Source: Kitasatospora sp. GAS204B
GTDB lineage: Bacteria; Actinomycetota; Actinomycetes; Streptomycetales; Streptomycetaceae
Direction of reading: 5' to 3'
Assembly: GCF_029892155.1 (NCBI RefSeq)
Contig: NZ_JARZAG010000004.1
Span: 186,001-250,000 of the forward strand
DNA length: 64,000 bases
Below, piece by piece: positions 15,469 to 23,488 of the stretch. Each line of letters begins with the position of its first letter. Position 1 is the first letter of the stretch. Made by a program: the position numbers and the translations under genes. The notes under the pieces are model-generated. The model made no database searches. It was not told the DNA's origin and worked only from the letters and a program-made list of their open reading frames with translations.

Positions 15469-16665
15469 ATGCTCAGCGGCGTCAGGGGATTCACCGCCTA
15501 CCGCATCCTGTCCCGTAGCTACTTCCACCTGACCATCCTCTTCGTCTACTTCTACGACCGGCAGCTGTCCATCCCCGCCGTCGAGGCCGTCCTGGCGGTC
15601 TACGGGGCCGCCCTGGCCCTCGCCGGACCGGTGGTCCGCCCGATCGCGGCCCGGCTCAGCCTCACCGCGACGGTCGGGCTGGGCGAGGCGCTCAAGGCGC
15701 TCGGCCTGCTGCTGCTGGCCGCGCCCGGTGGCACGCCGGTCGCGGTGGTGGCACAGATCATCGCCGCGCTCGGCTTCTCGCTGGCCAGTGGCACTGACTC
15801 GGCGCTGCTCTCGGAGCTCTGCCGCCGGGACGGCGAGGACGCCCGCGGCTGGGAGAGCCGCAGCGGCTCGCTGACCTTCATCGCGGCACTGATCGCCGGC
15901 ATCGCCGGCGCGGTGCTCTACCAGGTGGGGCGTGAACTGCCCTTCATCCTCTCGGCGGTGATGTCGGCGCTGGCCGCGATCGTCGTGGTGAGCGTCGGGC
16001 GCGGGCTGGAGCACGTCGCCGCCCCGGCCGGGAAGCCCTCGCAGGCGGCCGCCGGGCGAGCGGGGTTCGGCCCGGTGCTGCGGTGGAGCGCCTTCTACAC
16101 CGTGGTCCGCGGCTCGGTGCTCGCCCTCTTCATCGGGTTCCTGCCCTACTTGCTGTACGTGCGACTGCACGCCTCACTGCCGGTGTTCGGGCTGATCCTC
16201 GGCTCGTACACGCTCAGCGGCTACTTCAGCGCCCGCTTCGCCAAGCCGCTGGTCGAGCGGCTCGGGGCGCGCGGGACGGCCGTGGTGTCCGTGGGCCTGA
16301 CCGGTCTCGGGCTGCTGGTGCTCCTCTGGCAAGAGAACGTCGCCGGGGCAGCCGTGGCCACGGTGGCGCTCGGCGCCGGTGTCGGTGGCGTGCGGCCCAT
16401 GGTGGTCGGTGCGGTGAACGCGGCGCTGGCCGACCGTCCCGCCCTCGAGCGGGCCGCCGCGCTGCGCGGCAACGAGGCGCGGTTCGCCGCCTTCAACACG
16501 CTGCTGATCCTGCTGGCCGGCGTGGCCCTGGACCGGGTTCCGTTCTCGCACCTGGTGGCCGGCATCGCCGCCGGCTACCTGGCGGTGGCGGCGATCGTCC
16601 TGGTCGCGCTGCCCCGCCCGCACGCGGCGGCCGCTCCGGCGGCCCAGCCCGCGACGGCTTCCTGA
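15469..16665 (+). CDS. MFS transporter
   Basis: This 398-residue protein has about ten to twelve hydrophobic helices and a short polar loop in the middle (GKPSQAAAGRAG). The ATG at 15469 follows a strong AGAAAGGGGGG site, 33 bp after leuD, so it belongs to the same operon. It resembles small Streptomyces MFS permeases of unknown substrate. Motif A is weak (ARLSLTATVGLGEALKALG). It is the likely exporter of the cluster product or an intermediate. Confidence 0.8.
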   Translation: MLSGVRGFTAYRILSRSYFHLTILFVYFYDRQLSIPAVEAVLAVYGAALALAGPVVRPIAARLSLTATVGLGEALKALGLLLLAAPGGTPVAVVAQIIAALGFSLASGTDSALLSELCRRDGEDARGWESRSGSLTFIAALIAGIAGAVLYQVGRELPFILSAVMSALAAIVVVSVGRGLEHVAAPAGKPSQAAAGRAGFGPVLRWSAFYTVVRGSVLALFIGFLPYLLYVRLHASLPVFGLILGSYTLSGYFSARFAKPLVERLGARGTAVVSVGLTGLGLLVLLWQENVAGAAVATVALGAGVGGVRPMVVGAVNAALADRPALERAAALRGNEARFAAFNTLLILLAGVALDRVPFSHLVAGIAAGYLAVAAIVLVALPRPHAAAAPAAQPATAS

Positions 16666-16704
16666 AACCTGACGCTTCATCACTTATCAAGAAAGGCACA
16701 CATC

Positions 16705-17127
16705 ATGGCCGACATCCGGCACCGGGCCGCGCTCAGCAACGCCCTCGCCCAGGAGATTCTCGCCGCAGCCGTGCAGGCGGCGGAGGGGCTCGGCATCCCC
16801 TCCGCCATCGCGGTGGTCGACGAGTCCGGGCACCTGAACGCCTTCGCCCGGATGGACGGGGCGGCGCTGCTCACCATCGACATCGCCCAGGACAAGGCGT
16901 ACACCGCGGCCGGCTTCGGCCTCGGCACCGACTCCTGGCACGAGTTCGTCAAGGACGACGCACCGCTCGCCATGGGCGCCCCGACCGGGATCCGCCGCCT
17001 GATCGTCTTCGGCGGCGGGCTCCCGATCAGCGTGGACGGCCAGGTCGTCGGCGGCGTGGGCGTCAGCGGCGGCCACTGGTCGGACGACGTCAAGATCGCG
17101 AAGGCCGCGCTCGACGTCCTCTCCTGA
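16705..17127 (+). CDS. GlcG/HbpS-family (heme-degradation-domain) protein
   Basis: The 140-residue protein is a standard GlcG/HbpS (DUF336) member: PSAIAVVDESGHLNAFARMD at about 33-52, DIAQDKAYTAAGFG at about 61-74, and the glycine-rich FGGGLPI...GGVGVSGG end. Members form octamers and bind heme, cobalamin or small ligands. Some occur in biosynthetic clusters without a clear role. It lacks a signal peptide, unlike the secreted HbpS. Its place, 40 bp after the MFS gene and 150 bp before the ACP, suggests co-expression with the pathway. The 150-bp gap downstream contains repeated CTGACTCCGT-like words and nothing else that I can name. Confidence 0.85.
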   Translation: MADIRHRAALSNALAQEILAAAVQAAEGLGIPSAIAVVDESGHLNAFARMDGAALLTIDIAQDKAYTAAGFGLGTDSWHEFVKDDAPLAMGAPTGIRRLIVFGGGLPISVDGQVVGGVGVSGGHWSDDVKIAKAALDVLS

Positions 17128-17276
17128 CTCCGTCCCCTGACGCCGTTTCCTGGCTCCGTCTCCTGACTCCGCGGGGGCTCTGCGCCTCCTGCGGTCCGGT
17201 GGTGCGGCCGGTACCCCCGGCCGGCCGCACCACCATCTCCAACCAACACACCTGTGAACAGAAGGACTTGACCATC

Positions 17277-17576
17277 ATGACCGTCACCACGCCCGAGACC
17301 GTCACCGCCGAGGCCATCGCCGCGCACCTGAAGGAGTTCATCGTGGACTCGCTCTTCATCGACATCGACCCGAGCGAGATCGGCGACGACTCGCTGCTCG
17401 GTACCGAGATCGGTGTCGACTCGCTCGGCTTCGCCGAGCTCATGGCCCACCTGGAGGACACCTACTCGATCGCCATCTCGGACGGCGAGTTCCTGCCCGA
17501 GAACTTCGCCACCGTCCAGCGCATCGTCGGCCTGGTCCTCGGCAAGCTCGGCGGCGCGGCGCCGAACGCCGCCTGA
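17277..17576 (+). CDS. Acyl carrier protein
   Basis: This 99-residue acidic four-helix protein has the phosphopantetheine attachment motif GVDSLGFAEL with Ser49. Pathway intermediates would be carried as thioesters on this serine. It begins the core block of assembly genes: ACP, thioesterase, ketosynthase, reductases and hotdog proteins. It is the only free carrier in the window, consistent with a discrete (type II-like) system. No dedicated phosphopantetheinyl transferase is seen, so a general one must act in trans. Confidence 0.95.
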   Translation: MTVTTPETVTAEAIAAHLKEFIVDSLFIDIDPSEIGDDSLLGTEIGVDSLGFAELMAHLEDTYSIAISDGEFLPENFATVQRIVGLVLGKLGGAAPNAA

Positions 17577-17605
17577 CGACACGTCACACTGAGGGGGACA
17601 GTCAA

Positions 17606-18043
17606 ATGATCATCAATGTGGAGCATCCGGTCGAGGATGTCGAGGTGGACGAGTTCGAGGTGGTCCACTTCGCCAACTACGTGCGCTGGTACGGGGCCGC
17701 GCTGAAGGAGTTCCTGGCCCGCTACAGCGAGCCGGCCGGCTTCTTCGGCGACGGGATCGAGGTCCGCGTCGCCAGGGTCCGTGCGTCGTACAGCAGTTCC
17801 GCCCGGCGCGACGACCGGGTGTCGATCTCGATCAGCCGGGTGGACAACCAGGGCCGATCGCTGCGCCTGCACTTCCGCGCCGAGGCCCGGGGCGAGCTGC
17901 TCGCCCGCGCCGAGCTGAACCTGGTCTTCGTCCGGACCGAACCGTACGGCCTGGTCCGGGTACCGCAGGCGCTCGCCGCCCGGCTGGCCGCCGAGCAGGC
18001 CGAGTCGGCCGCCCGGCGCGACCCAGCGGGGAGAGCCGCATGA
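17606..18043 (+). CDS. 4-hydroxybenzoyl-CoA-type hotdog thioesterase
   Basis: The 145-residue hotdog protein has the 4HBT signature region EFEVVHFANYVRWYGAALKE near residues 16-35; the tyrosine- and asparagine-containing HFANY core is canonical. The aspartate usually found four to five residues before VVH is replaced by Asp/Glu (VDEFEVVH). It should hydrolyse an acyl thioester from the ACP or CoA, or act as an editing enzyme. ATG 17606 has GAGGGGG upstream. Its stop overlaps the ketosynthase start (ATGA), so the two are translationally coupled. Confidence 0.88.
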   Translation: MIINVEHPVEDVEVDEFEVVHFANYVRWYGAALKEFLARYSEPAGFFGDGIEVRVARVRASYSSSARRDDRVSISISRVDNQGRSLRLHFRAEARGELLARAELNLVFVRTEPYGLVRVPQALAARLAAEQAESAARRDPAGRAA

Positions 18044-19188
18044 ACGGCGCTACCGCTCGCACGGTCGCCGTGGCCGCCGCAGGCGCGGTCACCTGCCTCG
18101 GCGACTCGGTCGAGTCGACCTGGTCGGGCCTGCTGGCCGGCCGGACCGGTCTCGGTCCGATCGACCTCTTCTCCGTCGAGAACCGCCGCAGCGCGACCGG
18201 CGGCGTCGTCCCCGGCCACGCCGGACTGCGCGGCGGGGCCCGGCTGGCAAAGCTCTGCACCGGTGCCCTGGCGGCGGCGCTCGGCGACGCGGCCGAGGCA
18301 GGCCTGACCGCCGAGCAACTGGCCGAGGCCTGGGTGGTGCTGGGGATCAGCCTCGGCGACATCTTCGAGCAGACCGGCCTGGACGTCGAACTCGACCACT
18401 TCTGGGAGGAGGTGGCCAGGCCGCTCGGCCTCACCGGACCGGTGATCCCGCTCTCCTCCGCCTGCTCCTCGGGCACCGACGCGGTGGCCTACGGCGCCGA
18501 CCTGGTCACCTCGGGCGCCGCCCGGGTGGTGCTGGCCATCGGCCTGGACTCGCTGGAGCCCGGCAAGTTCACCGGTCACTCCGGTCTCAAGACGATGTCC
18601 CCGGACCGCTGCCGCCCCTACGACGCCGAGTCCGACGGAACGACCCTCGCCGAGGGTGCCTGCTGCCTGGTGCTCACCGCCGGCGGACTGCTCCGCGAAG
18701 AGCCGCTCGGCTGGGTCCGGGGCTGGGCCGCCTCCACCGACGTGGAGTCGCTGACCTCTCCCGACATGTCGGGCCGCAACGCCTCCCGCATGATCGCCGA
18801 GGCGCTGGCCATGGCGAAGGCGGACGCCGGCCAGGTGGGTTACCTGAACGGCCACGGCTCCGGCACTCCGGTCAACGACGAGATGGAGGCGGCCGTGTAC
18901 CGCGCCGTCTTCCCAGCCCTGGACGTGCCGGTCTCGGCCACCAAGGGCGCGCTGGGGCACACCCTCGGCGCCACCGGCACGGTCGAGGCGCTGGCCACCG
19001 TCCTGGCGCTGCGTGAGCGGACCGCCCCGCCGACCGCGGGTCTGCGCGAGCCGCACCCGCGCTGGGCGGGCGTGCCGCTGGTCACCGACAGCCCGGCCGA
19101 GCTGGACGACCGCGAGCTGGGCGTCAGCGTCACCTACGGCTTCGGCGGGGCCAACTCCTGCCTGGTCGTGGCCGGCGGTGCCCGATGA
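18040..19188 (+). CDS. Beta-ketoacyl synthase (FabF-like ketosynthase)
   Basis: The 382-residue condensing enzyme has a full active site: Cys142 in SSACSSGTDA, His272 in NGHGSGTPVND, Lys302 and His307 in TKGALGHTLGATG. It is slightly shorter than FabF (about 410) and diverges from primary-metabolism sequences, as do the ketosynthases of discrete polyene and aryl-polyene pathways. Its partner is probably the ACP at 17277, with the short KS-like protein at 22754 as chain-length factor. It overlaps the thioesterase and the next SDR gene by 4 bp each. Confidence 0.93.
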   Translation: MNGATARTVAVAAAGAVTCLGDSVESTWSGLLAGRTGLGPIDLFSVENRRSATGGVVPGHAGLRGGARLAKLCTGALAAALGDAAEAGLTAEQLAEAWVVLGISLGDIFEQTGLDVELDHFWEEVARPLGLTGPVIPLSSACSSGTDAVAYGADLVTSGAARVVLAIGLDSLEPGKFTGHSGLKTMSPDRCRPYDAESDGTTLAEGACCLVLTAGGLLREEPLGWVRGWAASTDVESLTSPDMSGRNASRMIAEALAMAKADAGQVGYLNGHGSGTPVNDEMEAAVYRAVFPALDVPVSATKGALGHTLGATGTVEALATVLALRERTAPPTAGLREPHPRWAGVPLVTDSPAELDDRELGVSVTYGFGGANSCLVVAGGAR

Positions 19189-20264
19189 GCCGCGTACTGG
19201 TGATCACCGGTGCGAGTGGCCTGGTCGGCGCCGAGCTGACCGCCGCGCTGCTGCCCCGGTTCGACCGGGTGCTGGCGCTGAGCCGGGGAGCCGCCGATCT
19301 CGGCGCGCTGCGGGCCGCGGTCCGCGCGGCCCGCCCCGGCGGGGCCGAGGAGACCCGGTTGCTGGACCGTCTCGATGCCATGCCGGTGGGCGAGTTGAGC
19401 CGCGGGGCGCTCGCCGCCCGGGGCATCGACGAGATCGCCCAGGTGTGGAACGTGGCGGCGGAGCTCTCGTACGACCACGCCAGGCTGCGCGAGACGGTGG
19501 CGGCCAACACCGCTGCCCCGTTGCGGCTGCTCGACCTCTGCCGTCCGACGGAGCGGTTCTTCCAGATCTCGACCGTCGGCGTCACCGGACCCGGCCGGCG
19601 CGGCCTGCGCCGGGTGATCCGCGAGGAAGCGCTGTGGGAGGTCGACGCGGTCAACCCGTACGTCGTCGCCAAGCTGATGGCCGAACACCTGCTCGACGCA
19701 CGCGGCGAGGCGACCGGACATCCCGTCAGCTCGCTGCGGATCGGCTCGGTGCTCGGACCCGCGCACCGCGCGCCGGTGCGCCGCAACCGGGCCGGCTACT
19801 TCACCCTGGCCGAGATGACGGCCCGCGCCCTGCGCTCAGGCCGACCGCTCTCCCTGGACGTCGACCCGGCGGGCACCCCGCCGCTGCTGCACGTCGACGA
19901 TTTGGCCGCCGCCTGCCGCGAGCTCGCCGAGCGGGCGCGGACCGGCGCCGAGGTCCACGGCTACTACCACCTGGGCGACCAGCGGCTGACCAACCAGGCG
20001 GCCGCCGCGGCGGTCAACGCCGAGCTCGGTGCCGAGGTGCTGCGCATCGGCGAGCACCGCACCGCGCTCGACCGGGCGCACGCCGCGGTCAACGCGGACA
20101 ACCTCGCCTTCATGGACTGCGCGTTCACCTTCGACCGCACGGTGCTGGAGTCCCACCTCCCGCCGCTGGCCACCCCGCGCGTCAACGCCGCCTCCTACGC
20201 CGGGTTCCTGGCGCGCGAGGTGCGTGGCGCGGGTGCTGCCACCGCCGCGAGGAGGGCCGCGTGA
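19185..20264 (+). CDS. Thioester-reductase-like extended SDR
   Basis: The 359-residue protein begins with TGASGLVGAELT and has an intact YVVAK catalytic pair (VNPYVVAKLMAEHLL). The WNVAAELSYD stretch and the FQISTVGV strand resemble the NAD-binding-4 group, which includes fatty-acyl and carrier-protein thioester reductases. These release aldehydes or alcohols from ACP-bound acyl chains. Placed directly after the ketosynthase, it is the most likely reductive chain-release enzyme. An epimerase or ketone-reducing role cannot be excluded. Confidence 0.75.
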   Translation: MSRVLVITGASGLVGAELTAALLPRFDRVLALSRGAADLGALRAAVRAARPGGAEETRLLDRLDAMPVGELSRGALAARGIDEIAQVWNVAAELSYDHARLRETVAANTAAPLRLLDLCRPTERFFQISTVGVTGPGRRGLRRVIREEALWEVDAVNPYVVAKLMAEHLLDARGEATGHPVSSLRIGSVLGPAHRAPVRRNRAGYFTLAEMTARALRSGRPLSLDVDPAGTPPLLHVDDLAAACRELAERARTGAEVHGYYHLGDQRLTNQAAAAAVNAELGAEVLRIGEHRTALDRAHAAVNADNLAFMDCAFTFDRTVLESHLPPLATPRVNAASYAGFLAREVRGAGAATAARRAA

Positions 20265-20635
20265 CGCCCCGGGTGCTGGGCGCACCGCTGACCGTGACCC
20301 CGGTGGCCGACGGCCACGGCGGCTGGTCGGCCGAGCTGGAACTGGACCCGGACTGGCCGATCTTCGCGGAGCACTTCCCGGGCAACCCGATGTTCCCCGG
20401 CTCGCTCACCGTCCGGCTGATGTCCGCCCTGGCGGAGAGTGCCCTCGGCGCGGCTCGGTACGAGGTGCGGGAGGTCCGGTTCGGCACCGCCCTGGTGCCA
20501 CCGGCCGTGGTCCGGCTCCGCGCGGTGCCGGACCCGGCGCGGACCGACACGCTGCGTTGCCAGGTCCTGCTGTCCACCACCGACGGAGAAACCGTCGCCG
20601 CCCGAGGGGAGGTCACCCGCCATGTCCACCGATGA
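20261..20635 (+). CDS. FabZ-like hotdog dehydratase lacking the catalytic glutamate
   Basis: This 124-residue hotdog protein begins with a GTG that overlaps the previous stop (GTGA). It has the FabZ hallmark FAEHFPGNPMFPGSL with His38. In FabZ/FabA the helix after PG-x-L carries the catalytic Glu/Asp (EAMAQ type), but here that position is Arg52 in LTVRLMSAL. It may therefore be inactive alone, use another acid, or work as a heterodimer. The second small protein at 22323 is a candidate partner. It overlaps the FabG gene by 14 bp. Confidence 0.8.
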   Translation: MTPRVLGAPLTVTPVADGHGGWSAELELDPDWPIFAEHFPGNPMFPGSLTVRLMSALAESALGAARYEVREVRFGTALVPPAVVRLRAVPDPARTDTLRCQVLLSTTDGETVAARGEVTRHVHR

Positions 20636-21419
20636 AGCCGAGTCCACCGATGAAGCCGAGTCCGCCAGCGAAGCCGAGTCCACCAGTCAGTCCGGGACCC
20701 GGCCCGTCGTCATCGTGACCGGCGGTGCCCGGGGCATCGGCCGGGCCGTCGTCGAACGGCTGGCCGGCGCCGGGTACGACGTCGAGTTCACCTATCTGAC
20801 GTCGCGTCAGGCCGCCGACGAAGTGGTCGCGGCCACCGAGGGCCGGGCCAGGGCCTCCCGGGTCGACGGCCGCGATCCGGTGCAGGTCGCCGATTTCGTG
20901 GCCGCTGCGGCCGGCCGGGGTGCGCTGCAGGCGCTGGTCAACAACCAGGGGCTGACCATCGACAAGCTGGTCGGGCAGGTCACCTGGACCGACCTGGAGG
21001 AGCTGCTGGTCACCAACCTGGGCAGCGCCGTCACCTTCACCCACGCGGTACTGCCGCACCTGATCCGGGGCCGCCGGGGGGACGTCGTCTTCATCTCATC
21101 CCAGGCCCGGCGCAACGCCCGGGTGGGCAACGCGATGTACGGCGTCTCCAAGGCCGCGCTGACCCGTTACGCGGCCAACATCGCGCTGGAGGGCGCCCGG
21201 TTCAACGTGCTCGCCAATGTCGTCGAGCCCGGATTCGTCGAGACCGACCTGACCCGCAGCATGCTGACCGGCAAGGCCCGGCAGAAGTACCTGCTGGAGA
21301 TACCGCTGCGCCGCCTGACCCGGCCGCGTGACGTGGCCGAGGTGGTGGAGGCCCTGGTGCTGCGCCGCCCGTCCCTGGTCGGCGCGGTGCTGCCGGTCGC
21401 CGGAGGTGCCCAGCTGTGA
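20622..21419 (+). CDS. 3-oxoacyl-ACP reductase (FabG-type SDR)
   Basis: The 265-residue SDR has TGGARGIG at 33-40, NNQG at 107-110, catalytic Ser160 and the YGVSK pair Tyr173/Lys177. This is a complete NADPH-dependent ketoreductase for beta-ketoacyl-ACP. The first 22 residues are an unusual acidic repeat (STDEAESTDEAES...) encoded by an 18-bp tandem repeat, which may be a recent expansion. ATG 20622 has GGGGAGG upstream and lies inside the end of the FabZ-like gene. Confidence 0.9.
   Translation: MSTDEAESTDEAESASEAESTSQSGTRPVVIVTGGARGIGRAVVERLAGAGYDVEFTYLTSRQAADEVVAATEGRARASRVDGRDPVQVADFVAAAAGRGALQALVNNQGLTIDKLVGQVTWTDLEELLVTNLGSAVTFTHAVLPHLIRGRRGDVVFISSQARRNARVGNAMYGVSKAALTRYAANIALEGARFNVLANVVEPGFVETDLTRSMLTGKARQKYLLEIPLRRLTRPRDVAEVVEALVLRRPSLVGAVLPVAGGAQL
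20625..20690. repeat. 18-bp tandem repeat at the 5' end of the FabG gene
   Basis: The unit TCCACCGATGAAGCCGAG occurs twice exactly (20625-20642, 20643-20660). A third degenerate copy (20661-20678) and a partial fourth follow. It keeps the frame, encodes STDEAE-type residues and overlaps the end of the upstream gene only in the first copy, so its length can change without harming either protein. Confidence 0.85.
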
Positions 21420-21442
21420 TCACCGAACGAGGGGAACGAGAG

Positions 21443-22330
21443 ATGCTCACCGCCGAACAGCCCACGCCGGTCCGGGCGGCCGGCCTGCTCGCCGGCCGGC
21501 GCGGGCTGGTGCTGGGCGTGGTCAACCAGCGCTCCATCGCCTGGGGGATCGCCGAGCGGCTGGCCGCCGAGGGTGCCGAGCTCGGCTTCACCTACCGCAG
21601 CAGGTCGGCCGGGCAGTGGTTGGCCCGCGCCACTCCGAGGCTCGGCGGGCAGCCGTGGCTGTACCGGTGCGATGTCAACGATGACGGCGAACTGGCCTCC
21701 GTCGGCGACGAGTTCGCCAAGGCCGGCGGTGCCAGGGCCGGTAGTGCCGGAGACGGTGCTGCCGAGGCTGGTGGCGTCGAGGGCGGGAAGATCGACTTCG
21801 TGGTGCACGCCGTGGCCCACGGCGACCGCGAGGAGTTGGCCGGCGGCCTGGCTTCGACCAGCCGCAAGGGATTCACCGAGTGCATGGAGTCCTCGGTCTA
21901 CTCGCTGATCGGCCTGACCGGCGCGCTGCGCCCCCACCTCTCGGACCGGGCAAGCATCCTGACGCTCTCCTACCTGGGCTCCGAGCGGGTCTGCCACGGC
22001 TACAACGTCCTCGGCGTGGCCAAGGCCGCGCTGGAGTCCGCGGCCCGCTACCTGGCGGCCGAACTGGGGCCGCAGGGCACCCGGGTGAACGTGCTCTCCG
22101 CCGGGCCGATGCGCACGCTGGCCACCTTCGGGCTGCCGAACTTCTCGGCCTCGATGTCCCAGCGTGCCGGACGCAGTCCGCTCGGCCGGGCGATCAACAC
22201 GGCGGACGTCGCGGGCACCGCGCTCTACCTGCTCAGCGACCTGTCCTCGGGGGTGACCGGCGAGACCGTCTACGTCGACGCCGGCTACCACATCATGGGC
22301 ACCTGGCCGGGCGAGCCGAGCCATGACTGA
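21443..22330 (+). CDS. Enoyl-ACP reductase (FabI family)
   Basis: This 295-residue protein has FabI-specific features: the GVVNQRSIAWGIA dinucleotide loop (about residues 25-37), TLSYLGSERVCHGYNVLGVAKAALES with Tyr177, Tyr187 and Lys194, and the GPMRTLATFG substrate lid. It is about 30 residues longer than usual because of a Gly/Ala-rich insert near 92-115 (GGARAGSAGDGAAEAGG). ATG 21443 is chosen; a GTG at 21416 that overlaps the FabG stop is an alternative. It may reduce enoyl intermediates of the pathway. Alternatively, it could be a resistant target copy if the product inhibits fatty-acid synthesis. Confidence 0.88.
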   Translation: MLTAEQPTPVRAAGLLAGRRGLVLGVVNQRSIAWGIAERLAAEGAELGFTYRSRSAGQWLARATPRLGGQPWLYRCDVNDDGELASVGDEFAKAGGARAGSAGDGAAEAGGVEGGKIDFVVHAVAHGDREELAGGLASTSRKGFTECMESSVYSLIGLTGALRPHLSDRASILTLSYLGSERVCHGYNVLGVAKAALESAARYLAAELGPQGTRVNVLSAGPMRTLATFGLPNFSASMSQRAGRSPLGRAINTADVAGTALYLLSDLSSGVTGETVYVDAGYHIMGTWPGEPSHD

Positions 22331-22751
22331 GCTGCTCAGTGCGCCCGCCCGCACGGCGACCGGCTGGTTCCTCGCCCTGTGCGGGCCGCTGGAGACCGCT
22401 ACCGACGCGGACGGCCACATCACCGCCCGGGCCGACTACCTCCAGCCGCCCGACCTGCCGGCGCAGGCCCTGGAGGCGCTCGCCCTGGAGGCGCTGCACC
22501 AGATCAGCTGCCGGCTGGCCGCGCTGGCCAGGGGAGCGGAGCGCTGCGTACCGGCCCGGCTGGTGGAGTTCCGGGCCGTCGACGCGGTCGACGCCGTCGA
22601 TGTCGGCGAGTCCGGCGCACCCGCCGAGCAGGGCGTGCTCCGGGCCCGGCTGCTGAGGTCGGGCCTGCTGTCCACCGTGGCGGCCTCGCTCGTCCACGGT
22701 TCCACCACGTACCACGCGACCGTCTGCGCCCAGGAGATCAGGGGAAGGTGA
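22323..22751 (+). CDS. Hypothetical protein, possible hotdog-like partner
   Basis: This 142-residue protein is of unrecognised family. It is coupled to FabI by an 8-bp overlap. The sequence alternates predicted strands and one long helix (LPAQALEALALEALHQISCRLAALARG) and ends in strand-like segments (VLRARLLRSGLL, TTYHATVCAQEI). That order is compatible with a hotdog fold, but no HFPG-type motif is present. A short Val/Asp repeat (AVDAVDAVDVG) sits at about residues 85-96. Its position among hotdog and SDR genes suggests a dehydratase subunit or structural partner. Confidence 0.6.
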   Translation: MTELLSAPARTATGWFLALCGPLETATDADGHITARADYLQPPDLPAQALEALALEALHQISCRLAALARGAERCVPARLVEFRAVDAVDAVDVGESGAPAEQGVLRARLLRSGLLSTVAASLVHGSTTYHATVCAQEIRGR

Positions 22752-22753
22752 AC

Positions 22754-23488
22754 ATGAACGCAGTTGTCTTCGACGGCCTGCCCGGCCTCTACCGGCTCGG
22801 CCGGGCCGTGGTGCTCGCCACCCCAGGCCGACTGGACGCGGTCCATGCGGTGGCGACCGCGACCGCGGTGACCGAGGTGTCCCAGCGCAAGCTGCGCGGC
22901 CGGCTCGATCCGGCCTCGCTGCTGGCCGAGCTGGCCGCGACCGAGCTCGCCGCCGTGCAGCCGTCCGCCGCCGAACCGGCCAGGCGCGGGGTCTTCCTCG
23001 CCAGCCGGCGCGGCAACCAGGAGTCGGTGCGCCGATTCTCCGGGGAACTGGCCTCGGGGCGGCGCAGCCCCGCCACCTTCTCCGGCGCCGGGTACAACAT
23101 CGTGGCGCAGAGCGCGGCCCGCGCGCTGCCCGCGCACGGCCCGTCCGTCGTGCTGGCCGGACGCCGGGCGAGCCTGGACGGGGCGCTCTTCCTGGCGGCC
23201 CTGCGGCTGCGGTCCGGGGCGGTCGACACCGCCTACACCGGCCTGGTCGGCTGGGTGCCGGGGGAGGGCGGGCCGGCCGGCGGTGAAGGTCTGTGCGTGC
23301 TCACCACCCTGACCAGGGCAGCTGCCCTGCCCGAGGCGGAGGAGCCGCACCGGATCGACCCGAGCGCCGCCTTCGAGGCGACCCGGGCCGGTGCCCGTCC
23401 GCTCGGGGAGCTCGGGCCCGAGGAGGTCGCGGCGCTGCGCCGGATCGACGCGGCCGCCGGAGCGCCGGTCCTGGTGGGTGCCGCATGA
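22754..23488 (+). CDS. Short ketosynthase-like protein, chain-length-factor type
   Basis: This 244-residue protein resembles the N-terminal half of beta-ketoacyl synthases, like the Ketoacyl-synt_2 proteins of aryl-polyene clusters. The segment SAARALPAHGPSVVLAGRRASLDGAL corresponds in two parts to the nucleophile region, but the cysteine is absent (GPSVVLAGRRAS). The His-containing C-terminal half is missing. It is most likely a non-catalytic partner that shapes the pocket of the ketosynthase at 18040. ATG 22754 has AGGGGAAGG upstream. Its stop overlaps the ligase start by 4 bp. Confidence 0.72.
   Translation: MNAVVFDGLPGLYRLGRAVVLATPGRLDAVHAVATATAVTEVSQRKLRGRLDPASLLAELAATELAAVQPSAAEPARRGVFLASRRGNQESVRRFSGELASGRRSPATFSGAGYNIVAQSAARALPAHGPSVVLAGRRASLDGALFLAALRLRSGAVDTAYTGLVGWVPGEGGPAGGEGLCVLTTLTRAAALPEAEEPHRIDPSAAFEATRAGARPLGELGPEEVAALRRIDAAAGAPVLVGAA

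Noticed and set aside
14392..16170. Minus-strand frame of about 590 codons opposite leuC/leuD/MFS
   Set aside because: LeuC and LeuD are unambiguous on the + strand; the antisense product is low-complexity.
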